Below are positions 32,952 to 46,163 of a stretch of DNA of 64,000 nucleotides, one piece after another. The notes beneath the pieces were generated by a model. The model had not been told where the DNA came from. It was given only the letters and a program-made list of their open reading frames with translations, and did no database searches. Position numbers and translations under genes: made by a program. This DNA is from Flammula alnicola (Eukaryota > Basidiomycota > Agaricomycetes > Agaricales > Strophariaceae). The DNA is taken from positions 1 to 64,000 of the forward strand of contig JADNRV010000049.1 of the NCBI GenBank assembly GCA_015499995.1, read 5' to 3'. Positions within the stretch are counted from its first letter, which is position 1. Every line of letters starts with the position of its first letter.

Positions 32952-33253
32952 GGTTTCACTATGTTGGCATGACGAGCCGCGTGAGGCCTAGGGCCATTAT
33001 TATTTGCTTTATCTCTTGTTACATACATATCAACAACTCAAAGTAATCTTTTCTCGGTGGCATTCTCGTCCCCCATATCCTGAACAATATGCCGGCAATC
33101 TATAGCCAGGGACTACTCTAATGCCCTGCTGCAACACCACCATTTCGCAAGAAGTATAAGTAAGTTACTAATAATGCATAATAATGCAGGTTCCTATTCG
33201 TTTAACTGGTTTAGTTGCTGTATCGATAGTAGTCATAGACTCATACGCCTCCG

Positions 33254-34673
33254 TCAAGACACCTTGCTCGCATCTACATGCAGAAAATCCATAATCGCTT
33301 CCAACCCCTTATTTCCACCTAACCTTGCAATCTCTGCTCGGGTTTGCGCCTCGAGGTTCGCCAGAACCGATAGAGTATAGTCAAACGACTTCGTGCTGTC
33401 CTTGAGATAGTTGATGGTGTGTATCTTCAAAGTTGGTGTTGTAGGCCGTTTTTGGAGAACATCTGTCGCATTTGCGTTATTCATAGAGACGTATGAAGGG
33501 TCAAGGAAGAGACTTACTGAGGATCTGGCGGTTTGATCTGTCCGCGTGTATACCGTGCACAACTGGAAAGGAGAACTTTCCTTCTGAGAGGTCCTCAGCG
33601 AAGCCCTTGTTCGAGGTGTACTATTCGGCAAAGTAGTTAGAATGATGGACAAGGACGGGGTCGTGGAATTGCGCACTACCTCTGTGCTTTGCAAATTCAT
33701 GAGGTCATCACGAATCTGGAAAAACACTCCAATGAGATTGACGAGTGGAACATAGTCTCTGTTCGACGTCGTCAGCAGCTTGCGTTTGTAGGGAAAGAGG
33801 AACGCACACGTCAACGTTCGTAGTGGAACAAGCCATCATGAGCTTGATACCGATGCGAAGGAGGCCACCAGTTTCTGTAGGTTGCGTAGTGATCGGTGAT
33901 CAACTTCAAGACACGAAAGGAGGCGACGTACTGTTGTTGACCATCGTGACGTACTCTTCTTCCGTTGGACATTGGAGCGAATCGCGCCATAGAATTTCCA
34001 GGCCTTGTCCTCGGTGTAGAGAGAGCAATTCCTCTTCAAAAGTACAATTAAACCATCAGCGCAACATCGTAAAATGTTTCGAACTGGATGTACCTGTGAC
34101 GAGCGCGTCGAGGGCTCGACGAGGTGGTGTTGATGCGTCGGTGCCGCGCAGGGCGAACAGTTCTTGATAAGCGAGGAAATAGACGTAGTTGGCGGTGTTG
34201 ATAGTTTGTGGGACGCCGTATATCTTATGAGTGACTATGAAAACGCGTTCGTACGTCAATGAGAGGGATCAAATTGGAATGAAAAGGACTGACCAGGTTT
34301 GCCTCTCCTCAATTGCGAATCATCCTCGATATCGTCTACCCTGTCCTTTCTCTCTTAGCACCCATGAATTCGAGAAGCAACGAGCATATTACATGAGACT
34401 AGCAGCGTGCAGCATGTTGACGACTTTTGCGATGACGTGCAATTTATCGGAGGGAACGTCCAGCCATAGATTGAAAGCTTCGATGAGTTTGCCGCGTATT
34501 TCTTTGCCGGGATTAGATGTTATATATTTGAATGGTTCTAATATTGCCTTGGAATAACTACCTTTAGCAAGGCCTTGCATTTACATGTCGCTCAATGGGC
34601 TCACCTGCTCATGGTCGGGTGACCATATGGGCTGCTTCGAGAGCACCTCTAGGAGATTATCGTATCGCGACAT
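33254..34673 (-). CDS. Geranylgeranyl diphosphate synthase
   Basis: Trans-isoprenyl diphosphate synthase that extends farnesyl diphosphate to GGPP for protein prenylation and isoprenoid synthesis. The start [20 protein letters not shown] is followed after an intron by [20 protein letters not shown] and the helix [18 protein letters not shown]. The first aspartate-rich motif is [14 protein letters not shown] (about 34300) and the second is [14 protein letters not shown] (about 33700), with the usual GGPPS form in which the last D is N. Further signatures are [31 protein letters not shown] and the C-terminal [14 protein letters not shown]. The gene has several short introns. It is a stand-alone gene with no terpene cyclase nearby, so a housekeeping (Bts1-like) role is likelier than secondary metabolism. 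Confidence 0.92.
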
Positions 34674-35330
34674 CGTGGACGATGTTATGTAGAGTGTTGT
34701 ATTATGTGCAAACTTTCGACATCCTTTAGTCCGAGTCGTTAGAGCCGCAGCAGCATGGCCCTGCTTTCTCGCCCGACTTGTTCATATCGAGCACCCTTGC
34801 TTGTTCTTGTTATGCATTACCTTCCACCGAGCCGATCCGCCGAGTTGTTAAATCACGTGGTTAAATGCTATAAATTGGAGATTTTTTTTTGATGGTAACT
34901 CTCAACTGAACCTTCACAGCTGCTGTTTGCGAGCATGCAACAGTAACTCTTTTTTTGTCCACTTGGAAGAGGGTATGATGCTGAAAGGCAGATAATAGCA
35001 GGACTCACTTAAGCCGGAGCATCTTCCAGCATCTGCATCCCTTGCAATCCAGCAGCGGAATGGAATTCGCTTGACTATGCAGTCCTTACATCTCTTTTGT
35101 TATCTTTTCGTAGATTTCATATTGCAAAATAGAACAACACTTCTCTTGAAGAACCAACCCTTCATCGCACAAAACAGAAGCTCTCTTTGCTGACATGTCG
35201 ACGTTGCTTATCCTACGACCCGCCGACTCGATCCGGCAAACTCGCCCGTGACGGCGGCCAGACGAATTTTCTTTCTTCTGGCATTCGGGCAGTTGCAAGC
35301 TATGTATTGCAGAAAGCATGCATATATATT
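34674..35330. other. Intergenic, nothing recognised
   Basis: About 650 bp upstream of the GGPP synthase and downstream of the PIH1-domain gene. It contains a TCACGTGG E-box near 34853 but no gene. Confidence 0.45.
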
Positions 35331-36693
35331 CTAGAGGTAAACCACCACCGTCCCGCTACCAACCTTCCACTCCGCTTCTGCACCATCTACCTCAAAGTCA
35401 CGTTCCCGCTTCAATTGCAGCGTGCGCATCGTCTGATCCTCTCTTCGCTTCTCGCTTTGACGTTCGTCTGCTCCCTCGTCTTTTAGTCTTGTCCCGGAGG
35501 CAATTTCTGCGTCGGAGAGCGCCACGTTGATGTCGAGTGTACATCTATTCGGGACAGATAGTGTGATTCTACGTGGTTCGATGTAGAGGCTCGAGCGTTG
35601 GACAAGGGAATATGTCTATTTGGACATTAGAGGATATGGAGAAGTTCAACATAGACAGGAGGAATGGGGTATAAAGCAGACGGAAAAGGTACTTACTACC
35701 AACCCAGGAACATGCACTTCAATCCGCAGGCGCCCCACATCGTCTTTCGTCCAGGACCAGTCAAGAGGAATAGTTGCTGTCCGATCTTCCTCTTTTGAAG
35801 CCAGCGTTGTAACATTGGCTTCACCTTTGCCGGTCGTGGAGCTCTCTGAACTGGCAGCGACATTGTCGTCCGGTCCCGATCTTTCTTGGAGGGCTGATCT
35901 TTGTTCAGTAGATTCAGTAAACTGGTTGGGGCTGGTGTTGCTTGAAGAGGACGGCGCAGCTCCAGGGGTCTCCGGCAGCAAAGGGGTTTCCAGCAGCAAA
36001 GAAGCTGGAACCTGCGCAGTGCGCGGCAGCAGCTTGCCCTTGCTAGAAATGTTGGGCGTACGGATGTCCCGCGAGAGGACCAAGCCTGTCTGGGCTTCAA
36101 TTCGTTGGAGGCTGAGTTCTGTTGCATGTGATGTTATATCAGATATGACACGTAGATTTCCTTGAGCGAGGAAGAGATTCAGATACAGACCAATGAGGAA
36201 TAATTTGAATTCTGGGTCGCGCTGGACACGCGACTTGACTGTACTGTTGTATATGCAATCGAATACCAATGAAGGATTTCCGGCTACACAGAGTATACGA
36301 GAGGAAGAGTAACGTCAACATTCGTTCCTCGTGTACGATCTCGTTAAAAGGGACAAGATGACAAACGGAAAACACACATTTGTCCTTGTCTTCTCTCGCA
36401 TTCGACACGATCGCAGGGATGTACAACCCATATGAAGTATCGTCTTCTATATCTTCGCCCTGTATCGCATGCTGTATCGCTTCCTCGCTTCCTTTGGGAG
36501 ATGGTGGTGCATTAGGATCCCAGGCGATGTTCACAAAAACTTTGAGGCCTTCTGGGACAGGTAGGGGCTTAGCCGCAGGTTGCGATGATGGCGATAGTAA
36601 AGCTTCCGCTAGCGTCGACGATTTTATACAGAAGCCAGGTTTGGGCGCTAGTTTAATAGTGATCAGGGATGATGGTGAAGGTGAGGAAGACAT
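35331..36693 (-). CDS. PIH1-domain protein (R2TP/dynein-assembly type cofactor)
   Basis: The N-terminal PIH1 domain reads IKLAPKPGFCIKSSTL, KVFVNIAWDPNAPPSPKGSE, DTSYGLYIPAIVS and, after an intron near 36380-36284, AGNPSLVFDCIYNSTVKSRV and DPEFKLFLIGLYLN. A Ser/Pro/Thr-rich linker with ALQERSGPDD follows, then a C-terminal CS-like beta-sandwich (RLRIEVHVPGL/V, and LHIEPRRITLSV). In yeast Pih1 belongs to the R2TP complex, which works with Hsp90 on snoRNP, PIKK and polymerase assembly. A C-terminal CS domain is the known binding module for Tah1. The start at 36693 has the better context; 36720 is an alternative adding nine residues. It shares its strand with the caspase gene, 150 bp downstream of it. 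Confidence 0.88.
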
Positions 36694-36845
36694 TTGGCGC
36701 GTTCTGGCACTGGTGACCATGCATCAGTTCTTGCCTTTTTTGGCGCGATCAACACCACAATCCACTCTCAATCCACTCGATAATATTTTTATAACGTCCA
36801 TAAAGAGCATGAATGTATTCTACAACTTTTACCTCCGCTGAAAAA

Positions 36846-39296
36846 TCATTTTCCGACCTGTATCACCGTCGCCGTTTTAACTGCCCATCTCTCTGGCTCC
36901 ACGACTTCTGCTGGCGGAAGGTTTCCACCTAAATCTCGCCATTCTTCAAAAGGTGAAATCTGAATGATACTTTGAAAATTGGCTGGGCGGGTGGAGAGAA
37001 ATAATCTAAAGAACCCGACGTCTTTATTCTCCCCCTCGCGAAGGACGAACTGCCAAGGCAGGGAACCGCCCTCGCCATACCCGACGGCTAACTGCGACTT
37101 TGGCGGCAAAGGGGCGTCTACCCCAATGGTTAACTGCGAGTTTTTGGGGCGGGGGGTATCTACACCGGTTTTTGACTCCGTATCAAGCGGTGTATTTGCA
37201 TCCTTGGCGGCGCTTGGCTGTAGGTTGGGCGGCAAATCGATTTCTACGTTGGCCGTGTGACGGGCTGATCCTGCACCGAATGGTGGAGTATACCACTCAG
37301 CTGTGAAATTTGGTGAGATGAGGCATCGTCCAATGGAAATTCGTACTCACTGATGGTAAGGTCGGTAGGGTCAAAGTAGAAAAGGTAGGGATAAAGCATA
37401 GCTTCGGACTCGTTGAAAATTGTCATCCCCAAGCATCTGTCGTCGTTTGCCACTACCGTGGCAGGCTCCTGTGCGATGAGGTTTCTGCCAACGGCCTTCA
37501 GATTCACATCGAAGCTCGCGCTAATCTCTTCCTTCAGTTCCCTCATCTCCATACGCACATCCCCGAAGTCGTCTGGTGCGATACGGGTAAGGTGATGGTA
37601 GAAATGAAGTGAGGCCCTCACGACTTTCCGGATGGCGTGCATGTCATTGGCGTTGACTGCATAGTGAATCCGCGACCCGATATATGGCGTAACCATATCC
37701 TCGTGCCTATCGAAATGGACGCTCTCACCCATAACGGTAAGCTCGAGATGACATTTGGCCACGTCATCGACAATAACTACTGATAGCTGTTCCCTCTCAC
37801 CAGGCGGAAATACCGTTTCTATCCATTGTCTATCTCTAGAAAATATAGAAATGCTTTGAGAAGCGTGTTCGATGACCTTGCAATAGAAATGCCAGGGCAT
37901 CCGGTATCGTTTCGTGTGGGGAGGCAGTTCGAGGGTGGACGAGAGGATGTTTACGGAAGTTGCCACGAGATACCCAAGGCAGGGATTTGGGAGGAGGGAA
38001 GTATTGATTAGGTTCGTTCTGTGGACGGCGAAACGGGAGCCGACGGTGATGCCTTGCGCTGTACCAGCTTCGAGGGTGATGGGGCCCTCCTTTACACGTG
38101 TCGTGAAGATGAAGGAACTGTCAGCTCCGGAGTCTTGATTATTAAATAAGCGTCGGTTTACACCTTCGCCTTCGCAATGTGGCGTCTGCCTATAATTCGA
38201 TAATAATAAAGACACAGTCAGTAGAGAAATCATATACCGAACTCACTTTCGCGGCATGCTTAATTTGTCCATTAGGGATGTATATGTGAGAGTATTGAAT
38301 TCGTCGCTTGCTAGGACAGTGAGAAGGCGATCAGTGAAAAGTCCTCGCTTGCTCTTTCCGTCTTCCCAAGCTAGCTGTTCGCGGCCACACGCAGCCAACA
38401 GAACATGAGAACCACGAAATCTCCCTGAGAACTCTTCCACAGGACGATTGCCTCTGCTTTCTGGCGGCCAAAATTGTTGGTCGGTGTAGCCTTTGATCGG
38501 GGGAGGGTTGCAGATCCGTCGAGGAACATGGCCGTCTGCATCTTTACTACGATTCATACCAGCAGAGCTGCAGCAGTCCAAGATGAGGGTCTTCAGGTTG
38601 GATACATTTGAGAAGCGCATAATAAAATATTTCTGCGAGTCAACTCACAATATTGTTTCCCCTGCGATCCGATATCTGATTAAGAAGAGCGGATATCGTA
38701 CGGTCAGGAAGGCCTGGAATCACATCCTTCTTCTTTTCCTCGTTGATCTCTACTGTTGTAAGACAGCCGATGTCACTAGGACACAGCATCTCTATCCTGC
38801 CCGTTGGAGTGTGCCAGTCTTCCCACTCTGCAGGTATCGTTCCCTGAGCACCATGTCCGGCGTAATAGACGATAATGGCGGCGCAGTCCTTCTCATACTT
38901 CGAGTTATCCCGAAGGAATATGAAAGAGTTGATGATGCCTTCGCGTGAAGCCTGTTCGTCTCGGATGCTACAGATGTTCTCTTTGGGTACTTGCATGCGT
39001 TTAGTCAAGAAATTCTCGAATGCATCAGCATCCCCTACGGCTCCATTGAGATTCTCAAAGTCAGGATGGTCGGAAGCATACTTGTTGATGCCAATGACCG
39101 CTGCTAGTATGGGCGGCGGGTTTTCACTTGGAAGAATAAGTGAGGGTCAGATAGCGGTCACAGCATTGGCTTCAAAGCTTACATGGGCCTCATTTCCAAT
39201 ACAGGATCCCTACAAGCTTGGTTGTTAAGACACACAGTTACAGGCCATGATAGTTCTCGAAGATACTCACTGAGGTTGCATATTGTGTCCAGTCAT
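36846..39296 (-). CDS. Caspase-p20 (metacaspase-like) domain protein
   Basis: Start MTGHNMQPQ with two short exons, then ENPPPILAAVIGINKYASD, the first strand of the caspase fold. The catalytic histidine is in IIVYYAGHGAQG (about 38840), followed by GRIEMLCPSDIG and DRTISALLNQI. The catalytic cysteine is in LKTLILDCCSSAG (about 38575), then GSHVLLAACGREQLA and GLFTDRLLTVL. About 400 residues follow the peptidase part (EGPITLEAGTAQGITVGSRF, LYPYLFYFDPTDL, LPWQFVLREGENKDVGFF). This C-terminal region lacks a recognised catalytic domain but looks folded. Such caspase proteins are numerous in Agaricomycetes and may take part in regulated cell death; substrates are unknown. There is no NLR or death-fold module here. 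Confidence 0.88.
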
Positions 39297-42200
39297 CGTT
39301 CAGCGTAAGCGAGCTCGGGGTAGAAGGGTAGAAGGGTAGAAGTGAAGCTCTTAAGTCTGCTCAGTTCTTTAAGGCTGTGTATGAAAATTTCAACGACGAC
39401 AGGTACGGACTGTCACCGGCACCTTGGGTAATGGAATCATCGTCGCTCGTTATCGATACGTCTGTAGTTAGAAGCTGCACGGACAGTGTAGAGGCAGCAT
39501 CAGTAAAAAGTCACCTGGAATTCAATGACTTTTGAACCTCCTAAACCTTGAACACAAGTATACTCGTGGTACGAGGCGGCAGTGAGGCGCGACGACTGAA
39601 GCGGAAGTTCGTTTAAGCTCCGCTTCAAATACCACGTGACTACTGGCTCCTTCCAAGTTCCCCGGCCTTCAAGCGAATACCACTCTGCAACCGACGAGGC
39701 GCAGGTGGTAAGTTTTACTGATTTCTGCTCTGTTTCGCTCGCCTCCTCTGCCATGTTTCTACGTCATCCTTCCATGTACTTAGATGATGTGCGCACGTTA
39801 GTGAGAATATTTACTCATCAGTCGTGGTCATGAAGGTATCGAACTAGAAACCGAACCACAACCACAAGATACTAAATCCCCCACTATCTTCAAGAAAGAA
39901 TCTGCTTCATACCTTTAGTTACATACAGCAGGTTATTAAAAAAAAGGGTATCTCTGATATTCCACCAGCTACCTATGGCGTTGAAACTTCGAAGTTCACA
40001 AATTTGTAACCGTAGCAGATGCTCAGTGTTCAGTGCCCAAAGTTGGGCATCGACCAATCCCGGTTGAGTCTAAAGGCAGTTCTGTGAGTCGCAGAGCCTT
40101 ATGTATATTTGAAGCAGAGTTTTATTTTGCGTGCGGAGCGCCAGAACATTTTTCGTAGCTGTTTTGTTCCTACTGCAGCTGGTCATTCCGCCCATAACAA
40201 CTTCAAGTCCATAACAATCTCACTGCTTCAAGGATATCCCTAGAGATATAGTCCTTTTTGCTGGCTGTATTCCCCTGTATTGCTCGAGTTCATATTTTGC
40301 CGGCATAGTCACTTCACGGTGTACATATGTTGTACATATGTTATAAATTTAGCAGAACATCTTGTGTAATTCGGGAGAGTGGTAGGATAATTGATTAATC
40401 CACTATGTAGTCTATGGGAATAGGTCTCTAAAAGGCAATGAATTGAATGATGGAGGATGCAAGCTAAGTGTAGCATCTCGACGGTCAGACCGGGTAATAT
40501 CTAATTAAAATGCCATTCCTTGAACAGCACGTCCGACGGACTCCGGACAGGGATTCTTTGTGTTTGTCTGCCTCCGCGGAATATGGATCTCTGCCTCCAG
40601 GAGGATGGATGGATAGAATGGACAAGATGTTCTCTACAGATCCGTCCGTCCACATGTAGATGTCGCTGCCAAGGAGTGAGGTGGACATTCAAGTTTAAGG
40701 ATAAACACCGGACCCACAGGCCAGCTGGATGGACAGTCAGTCGCCTGAAAAAGGTAGCGGCCCGCTAGCTTGTGTCTTCCCATGTCCGTCCACAAGTGCT
40801 CCAGAGATGCTACGATATGGGTAGTTAATAACACAGGTCAGCAGGTTGTTTTTAGATTCCAGTTTTTGTTGACATTCTTGGCTAAATTATGGATCCTGAC
40901 CACTGCTTGCCACGGTGATCCTGACAGATAAATCTCTTTCCGTTCCTAAGTTGATGCGTTTCATGCGAAAGCTGCGTGTCAGATGGCGGAAATGGCGCAT
41001 GCCAGCAGATTTGCATGACTTTGGACTCCCTGGAAAGGGTATCAAGCAAACGTCTCGCTTAGACTACTGTAGAACCTACTTTAGAAGTCTGAAGATCGTT
41101 TGTTTAACAGGTTCACAGTGTCCGAACGCGCACAACATGCGTGCTTTCCAAGGAGTCTCCAGCTCGTTGTGGCCATGACTTTTATTTCCAAGGAGCTGCA
41201 AAAATCAAACAACAAAGATAGCTGAGGGTACTTGTGCCACACGAGACATTTTTACAGTTCTCAAATTAGTCGACCATGAAACTGAGCAAATTCAAGCAAG
41301 CTTTTTGATTGTCCCGCGATCAAGCACTATGCCTAGCTTCTTCATCATTCTATCCCTCGGCCAGCAACCGCCACGGCGCCACTAGGCCTTCCAACGCACG
41401 GCCAATGTATGCATGTCACCTCTGGGTGCGTACTTACCGCACGCCACGGTAAGAGAGATATCCGGAGGCACCGAGGCTGAATGTTGTTTGGCACGGGTCC
41501 TGATGCAGTCTCGCAGACAATACATTGCCGTATTTTCTTATCTTGCTCGGATTACTTATCTGGATTCCCACATGCAGATCGTCGAGACACGCTGTATTAG
41601 CCACACTTGCATCTAGACACTTATTTGAGTTTAACCAGCCGCGGTACGCACCGTGTATGGCACAGCTCGGTCCGTCCATCCAAGACTCCACTTGGATTCT
41701 AGCTCCAGAGTCTCCTGTTTTCCGTCTTCTATCTTCTTCACATTCTCAAGATCAGGGGTGGCCTAATGTCGGAGTAGCCTCGTGGCAAGGACTTGTGTAC
41801 AAGAAGGCACGGACAAACGCTCAACCTCATGGCCTCGGAAATTAAATGTTTGTCGAAACACTTAATAGTTTCGGCGCTTAAATTGCAGGATAACATACAC
41901 AGTTAGGTCTTGCACAACGCACATGCGCAAAATATGCTCAGTCGGTCGAGAACACTATCGATGAGAGGGTAGGCTGAAATAAGTTAATGAAATGGTAATA
42001 TCTATACAACACGCCTCAAACTTAATAGGGTACGGCGGCAAAAAAAAAAGGAGGACGGGGCATTGCGAGTGTAAATACGTCGACTCTTCTTATCCTACAA
42101 GAATGACTCTGGGATCATGACTGGTCTGACTGGCATATGACTGACTGGCTGGCTGGAACGTTCGCGTGGTAAATGTCGGATAATAAGTAACGATGCAAAA

Positions 42201-42348
42201 TTTTGAGAAAACACATGAACCTACGGCAAAGACGGCACGTAAATAAAGTGGAAGATGTAATCGTAGCAAGCAAGGCAGGCGTACAAAGAATTCAAGAAGG
42301 AAGAAAAGAATAAAGAATCGATATAGAACACAAAAGCGTAATTCTAAA
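39297..42348. other. 3-kb intergenic region, nothing recognised
   Basis: Three kilobases with only short, unsupported open frames. It holds a small tandem gtacatatgtt (about 40321-40342) and the direct word tttccaaggag near 41147 and 41186, one of which pairs in inverted orientation with ctccctggaaa near 41028. A decayed element or noncoding RNA is possible, but I see no coding or structural evidence for it. Confidence 0.4.
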
Positions 42349-44380
42349 TCAATAAATTTGTAGACCAGCTAGGGAAGGATCATACTCCGAGGACGCGGTA
42401 GTCGGGACGCTCGAGGCATAAGGTGGACGCGTGGACGATCCCGAGCCAGGCGAAGGCGAGATACTCGATGACGACGCCGAGCTCGGGGCTCTAGCCATGT
42501 TAGGATGAATGTTCAACTGTGGCGCCGAGCGTACACCCTGCGAATTATTGAACATGCCTTGCACACGTCCGCTGGGGCGGTACGGAGGAATACGCCCACC
42601 GTTCCCGTCCGAGCCCTGATCGTGATGGCTCGATTGCGAGGACGTCGATGGTGAGCGGCTTCTGGAAGGGTTCGGAAGGGTCAAGAACGGCCCGCCCATC
42701 ATGCCGCCTCCATTCGACGGGAGAAGTCTGGGATCAATGGTAGGATCATGGCTGGACATCGATGCCTGAGAACGGTGGCGCGGTTGATTTGGGATTGCTG
42801 GGCCACGGTCGCTGGGAGGATTGAAAGGCATCATGGACTGGCCATTGGAGTCGTAGTTGTTGAAGCCTGAAGGAGGCATGCTACGAGGATCACGACTCAT
42901 ATTGGATGGCTGGTTGGAAAAGGGGAAGCCTCGGTTGCCCCAACCCGAAGAGGGTTGTTGCTGGAAGGGGCCATCATTGGGAGGGAAACCTTGATGGAAA
43001 TGCGGAGTATTGTCAGAAAAATTTGAAGCGGACATCTGTCGGAGCCATTCGTCGATTGCGTTGTTTTGGGAGTCGTCGTATATTGACAATGCGGTGTCGG
43101 GTGGCAAAATGGCAGAAGCTGGGAGGGACATGATGGTGCAATCTAAACAGGTTGCACAGTGGTTGGGATTGCTACATGAAGCATATGCGGAGGAGGATGG
43201 AACCGCGTTGCCGCGGTTGTGGTGGATACAGCCTGGGCAAGCACAATCGTCGCCACACCCACAGAGGGAAGGGAAGGTCGAACTATCGAATCCGACGTTT
43301 TCTGACCTTGACCCCCAAGCGGGTGGCGCTCCCATCATTTGGAGCTGGTCGTTGTACGTCTGCTCATTGTAAGAAAATAAAGAATTGGAAGGACCCGGTG
43401 AAGCCACGTAAGACTGAGGATGCACATTGGTGTGAGGTGTCATACCGTGAACACGACCGTATGGCGCAAAGCTGTCAAGATGGCGGCCGGTGGCATGGCC
43501 ATGGGGGACGCCCATGGATGGGTTATGGACAGGCCCAGACATGGGATAGGCACCCTGGGATGGGGGGCGGGGTACGAGGGGGCGCAATTCCTGAATGCGG
43601 GCTAGGATCTGAGAAGAGGTGTGCGCCGACGCTTTTGAGGACGAGGCATGTCCAATATTGGCGCGGCGCGAAGAACCTCCGGAAACAGCGGCGTTGAGCG
43701 GCTGCTCGGTGGATCCACCTCTTGCAGGATTCCTAGTTCTCGGCATTACGCAGGTACAAGGGTCTCCAAACTTGCACTGGTGGCTATGATGCATCCCTAG
43801 CGGAAGATCAGCATCGCTGGTAAATGGGCAAGATGTCGCCGGGCAAGGAGCTGCATACCACCATGGTCAGAGTCAGAAGAGGTTCCTTCCCCAGAGTTGG
43901 GGAATGCGACCGGCGCTCCCAAGGGCAAGCCATTGGGAAACGCGGCGGTCTCAAAACCTGGCTTAATTCCTGAGCAATGAGAAGCGTAAAATATAACCTT
44001 ATCCATGAGCTGACTGCAGAACGAATAGATTATGGTTCAACACACCTTCCGGCGAGGATGATTCAGACTTTGTTTCACATATGCATTTGACGTGTACTTG
44101 TTTTGTTTTGCGAAGCTCGCGACAGTGTTCGCACTGGGTAACGGGGCGGCCCTTCTTTTTTATTTCAAACAGGGGCCGATCTGTGTGTTTGCATGCTGAA
44201 GACCGGTGGCCTTTAATGCAGGTCTCGCTGAAAAAAGGGGGGGGGAAGAACAAAAAATCAGCAACGACGCCAAAAATTCCAGAAAGATCTTACCATGCGT
44301 ATTTCTTGCTGCTGATAATCTAGACGACGACGAGATATGAGACGATCGAAAAAAAGAGGGTGTTAGATGAGACATACCAT
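42349..44380 (-). CDS. Copper-fist transcription factor (Ace1/Cuf1/Mac1 family)
   Basis: The start exon is only the ATG (44380-44378), followed by a 58-nt GT-AG intron; exon 2 (44319-44294) then gives IISSKKYAC and exon 3 from 44227 gives ETCIKGHRSSACKHTD. This is the copper-fist zinc/copper DNA-binding domain, with RPLFEIKKKGRPVTQCEHC and KTKQVHVKCIC following. Later exons hold a His/Cys cluster HHSHQCKFGDPCTC, and in the C-terminal half the Cys-rich boxes CGCGDDCACPGC and CSNPNHCATCLDC, which in this family sense copper. The remainder is Ser/Pro/Asn-rich low-complexity sequence. It is expected to regulate copper uptake or detoxification genes in the nucleus; whether it is an activator of the Ace1 type or of the Cuf1/Mac1 type cannot be decided from this alone. 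Confidence 0.92.
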
Positions 44381-45668
44381 GATAGAAGATGAAAGAGTAG
44401 AGCGCTGGCGAGATGCCCGCCAGCGACAAGGGTGCTTGGGTTATTGAGAGACAGAAAAGTCGACGATAGAGCAGATGTATTTAATCATGGCGAATTGGTG
44501 GTAGATGAGGAGGAGGGATGTTGACCAGAGTTGACAGGCCCGATCTTCCTTATACCCGCACAGACCATCTAAATAACAAATGCACAGCCAAATACTACCA
44601 TACACCATGCCACCCAGATCGGTGCGATCTCATCCATCCCATCCATCCATCCATCCAGCTCTCCTCCTCTCTTCAAGTAAGAAAAATTGGCATCCTATAC
44701 CATGAGGATTATGCGAGGACTATCATAATTGCCTCATCGGACTTTATCGGTCAATGCCCTGTATTTATAAATTGGCCTCTTTTTTGTCTCGTAAACACTG
44801 GCCAGTAAACACCCATCCATTTCTTCCAACCCTTCCCCCAGTTGCCCCAGTCGCCATTTTGAAAAGGGACTTTGCTCCCCACGACTGAGTTTATATTCAA
44901 GATTTGGGTGCAAAATAGCTTCTGGCTGCTTCCATCAATTGCCGTTTTGCGGGCTTTTCGCCAGAGGATGGGACTTTACTGGCGAGCTGCGCGCTGTGTT
45001 ACTCTGGCCTCATGTCGCTCTAGTTCCCCGTCAAAAATCTCCTCTGGTATCTATCTGAGAATACTATTCCATTGGAAATATCCTTTTCCCCTTTTCCCAC
45101 TTCCTTCTATGGCCTCTTATACTGCTGTCGTTCTGCCTCATTTTTGGCAAATGGACCCGAGAACGCTGCCTTTCTAGTCCAATTCTCCGTCCAACTTCCA
45201 TTTACTACTCAATCAGACTGATGTCTGGCATCGCCTTGTTATCACTCCGATGCTAACCCTTCTCTCCTGTCTGTGTGATGTAAGTATATGAGAAGAAAAA
45301 AACCATAGCCGCATCGCCACGAGTCCCTTCTCCCGCGAACCCTACCTGATCATCCTCATCGAAAGCTAGTTGTTTGCATGCCTCCCTCTCCAGGCCCCTC
45401 TCCAATACCAACACCGCCTGCTCTCGCCTCTCGAGCATCCTGCTGACCTCCCTGATCCGATGACAAGGCTCACCAGGGCTGTGCCAGGTGTTCGGTGAGG
45501 GATTTTCGCTGATCTATGCCCTTTCTTCCCAGCTCGCAAGGGACACTCCCGTTTTCTCTCCCTTGTCACGGTCATAAAATCCAACTTGCGCCACTCACTC
45601 TCCCCAGCCCACGATCTTTTTTGCCTTATTATCATCTATCGTATCAACTACTTATATCACGTTCACAT
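44381..45668. other. Intergenic, promoter side of the copper-fist gene
   Basis: About 1.3 kb holding the promoter of the minus-strand copper-fist gene. A simple tandem of catcc units lies near 44634-44657. No gene was identified. Confidence 0.45.
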
Positions 45669-46163
45669 GGATAAAACTATTCAGAAACCCTGTTTCTGGG
45701 GTTTCTGTGATTGCCGAAAGATGCCGTTGATGGAAAACATGTCGGCGATTGAAATTAATTTGATGAACTTAGTGTTTCCCCGCTGCCTGCGATGTTAATG
45801 GTTGCAATTTTGTCCACAAGAATGCGTATTTGATCTATATAAATATATCTAAGAAAGAAAATGAGATTTTAATTTGCAGGGATAATGGTAGAAGCTGGAG
45901 ATAAGACCCAGAAAGGCCGTCTAGCAGCTTGGAATGCTCCCAAGAGATGCTGTACACCAAATTTTGGCCCGGAAAATATTCGACAAACGAGAGAAGCATT
46001 ATTAGAGGCAATTACCTGGTTGAATGTATGAATTTACATGAGGAATTGTTATATCTAGGGGCGCAACGGAGCAGTGACAGGGAGCGGCCATCAATCGGCA
46101 GACTCGCATTACGGAAACTTCCGCAGAAACCCTCAGAAACGGGGTTTCTGAATAGTTTTATCC
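45669..46163. mobile_element. MITE with 9-bp target duplication
   Basis: A 495-bp element. The left end starts GGATAAAACTATTCAGAAAC and the right end is its inverse; the first 29 nt differ at one position, and similarity continues through a second GTTTCTG word to about 45 nt. It is flanked by CGTTCACAT at 45660-45668 and again at 46164-46172, an exact 9-bp direct duplication. Such long duplications with long inverted ends are typical of Mutator-like (MULE) elements, though hAT (8 bp) is nearby. It has no credible gene and is non-autonomous. Confidence 0.8.
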
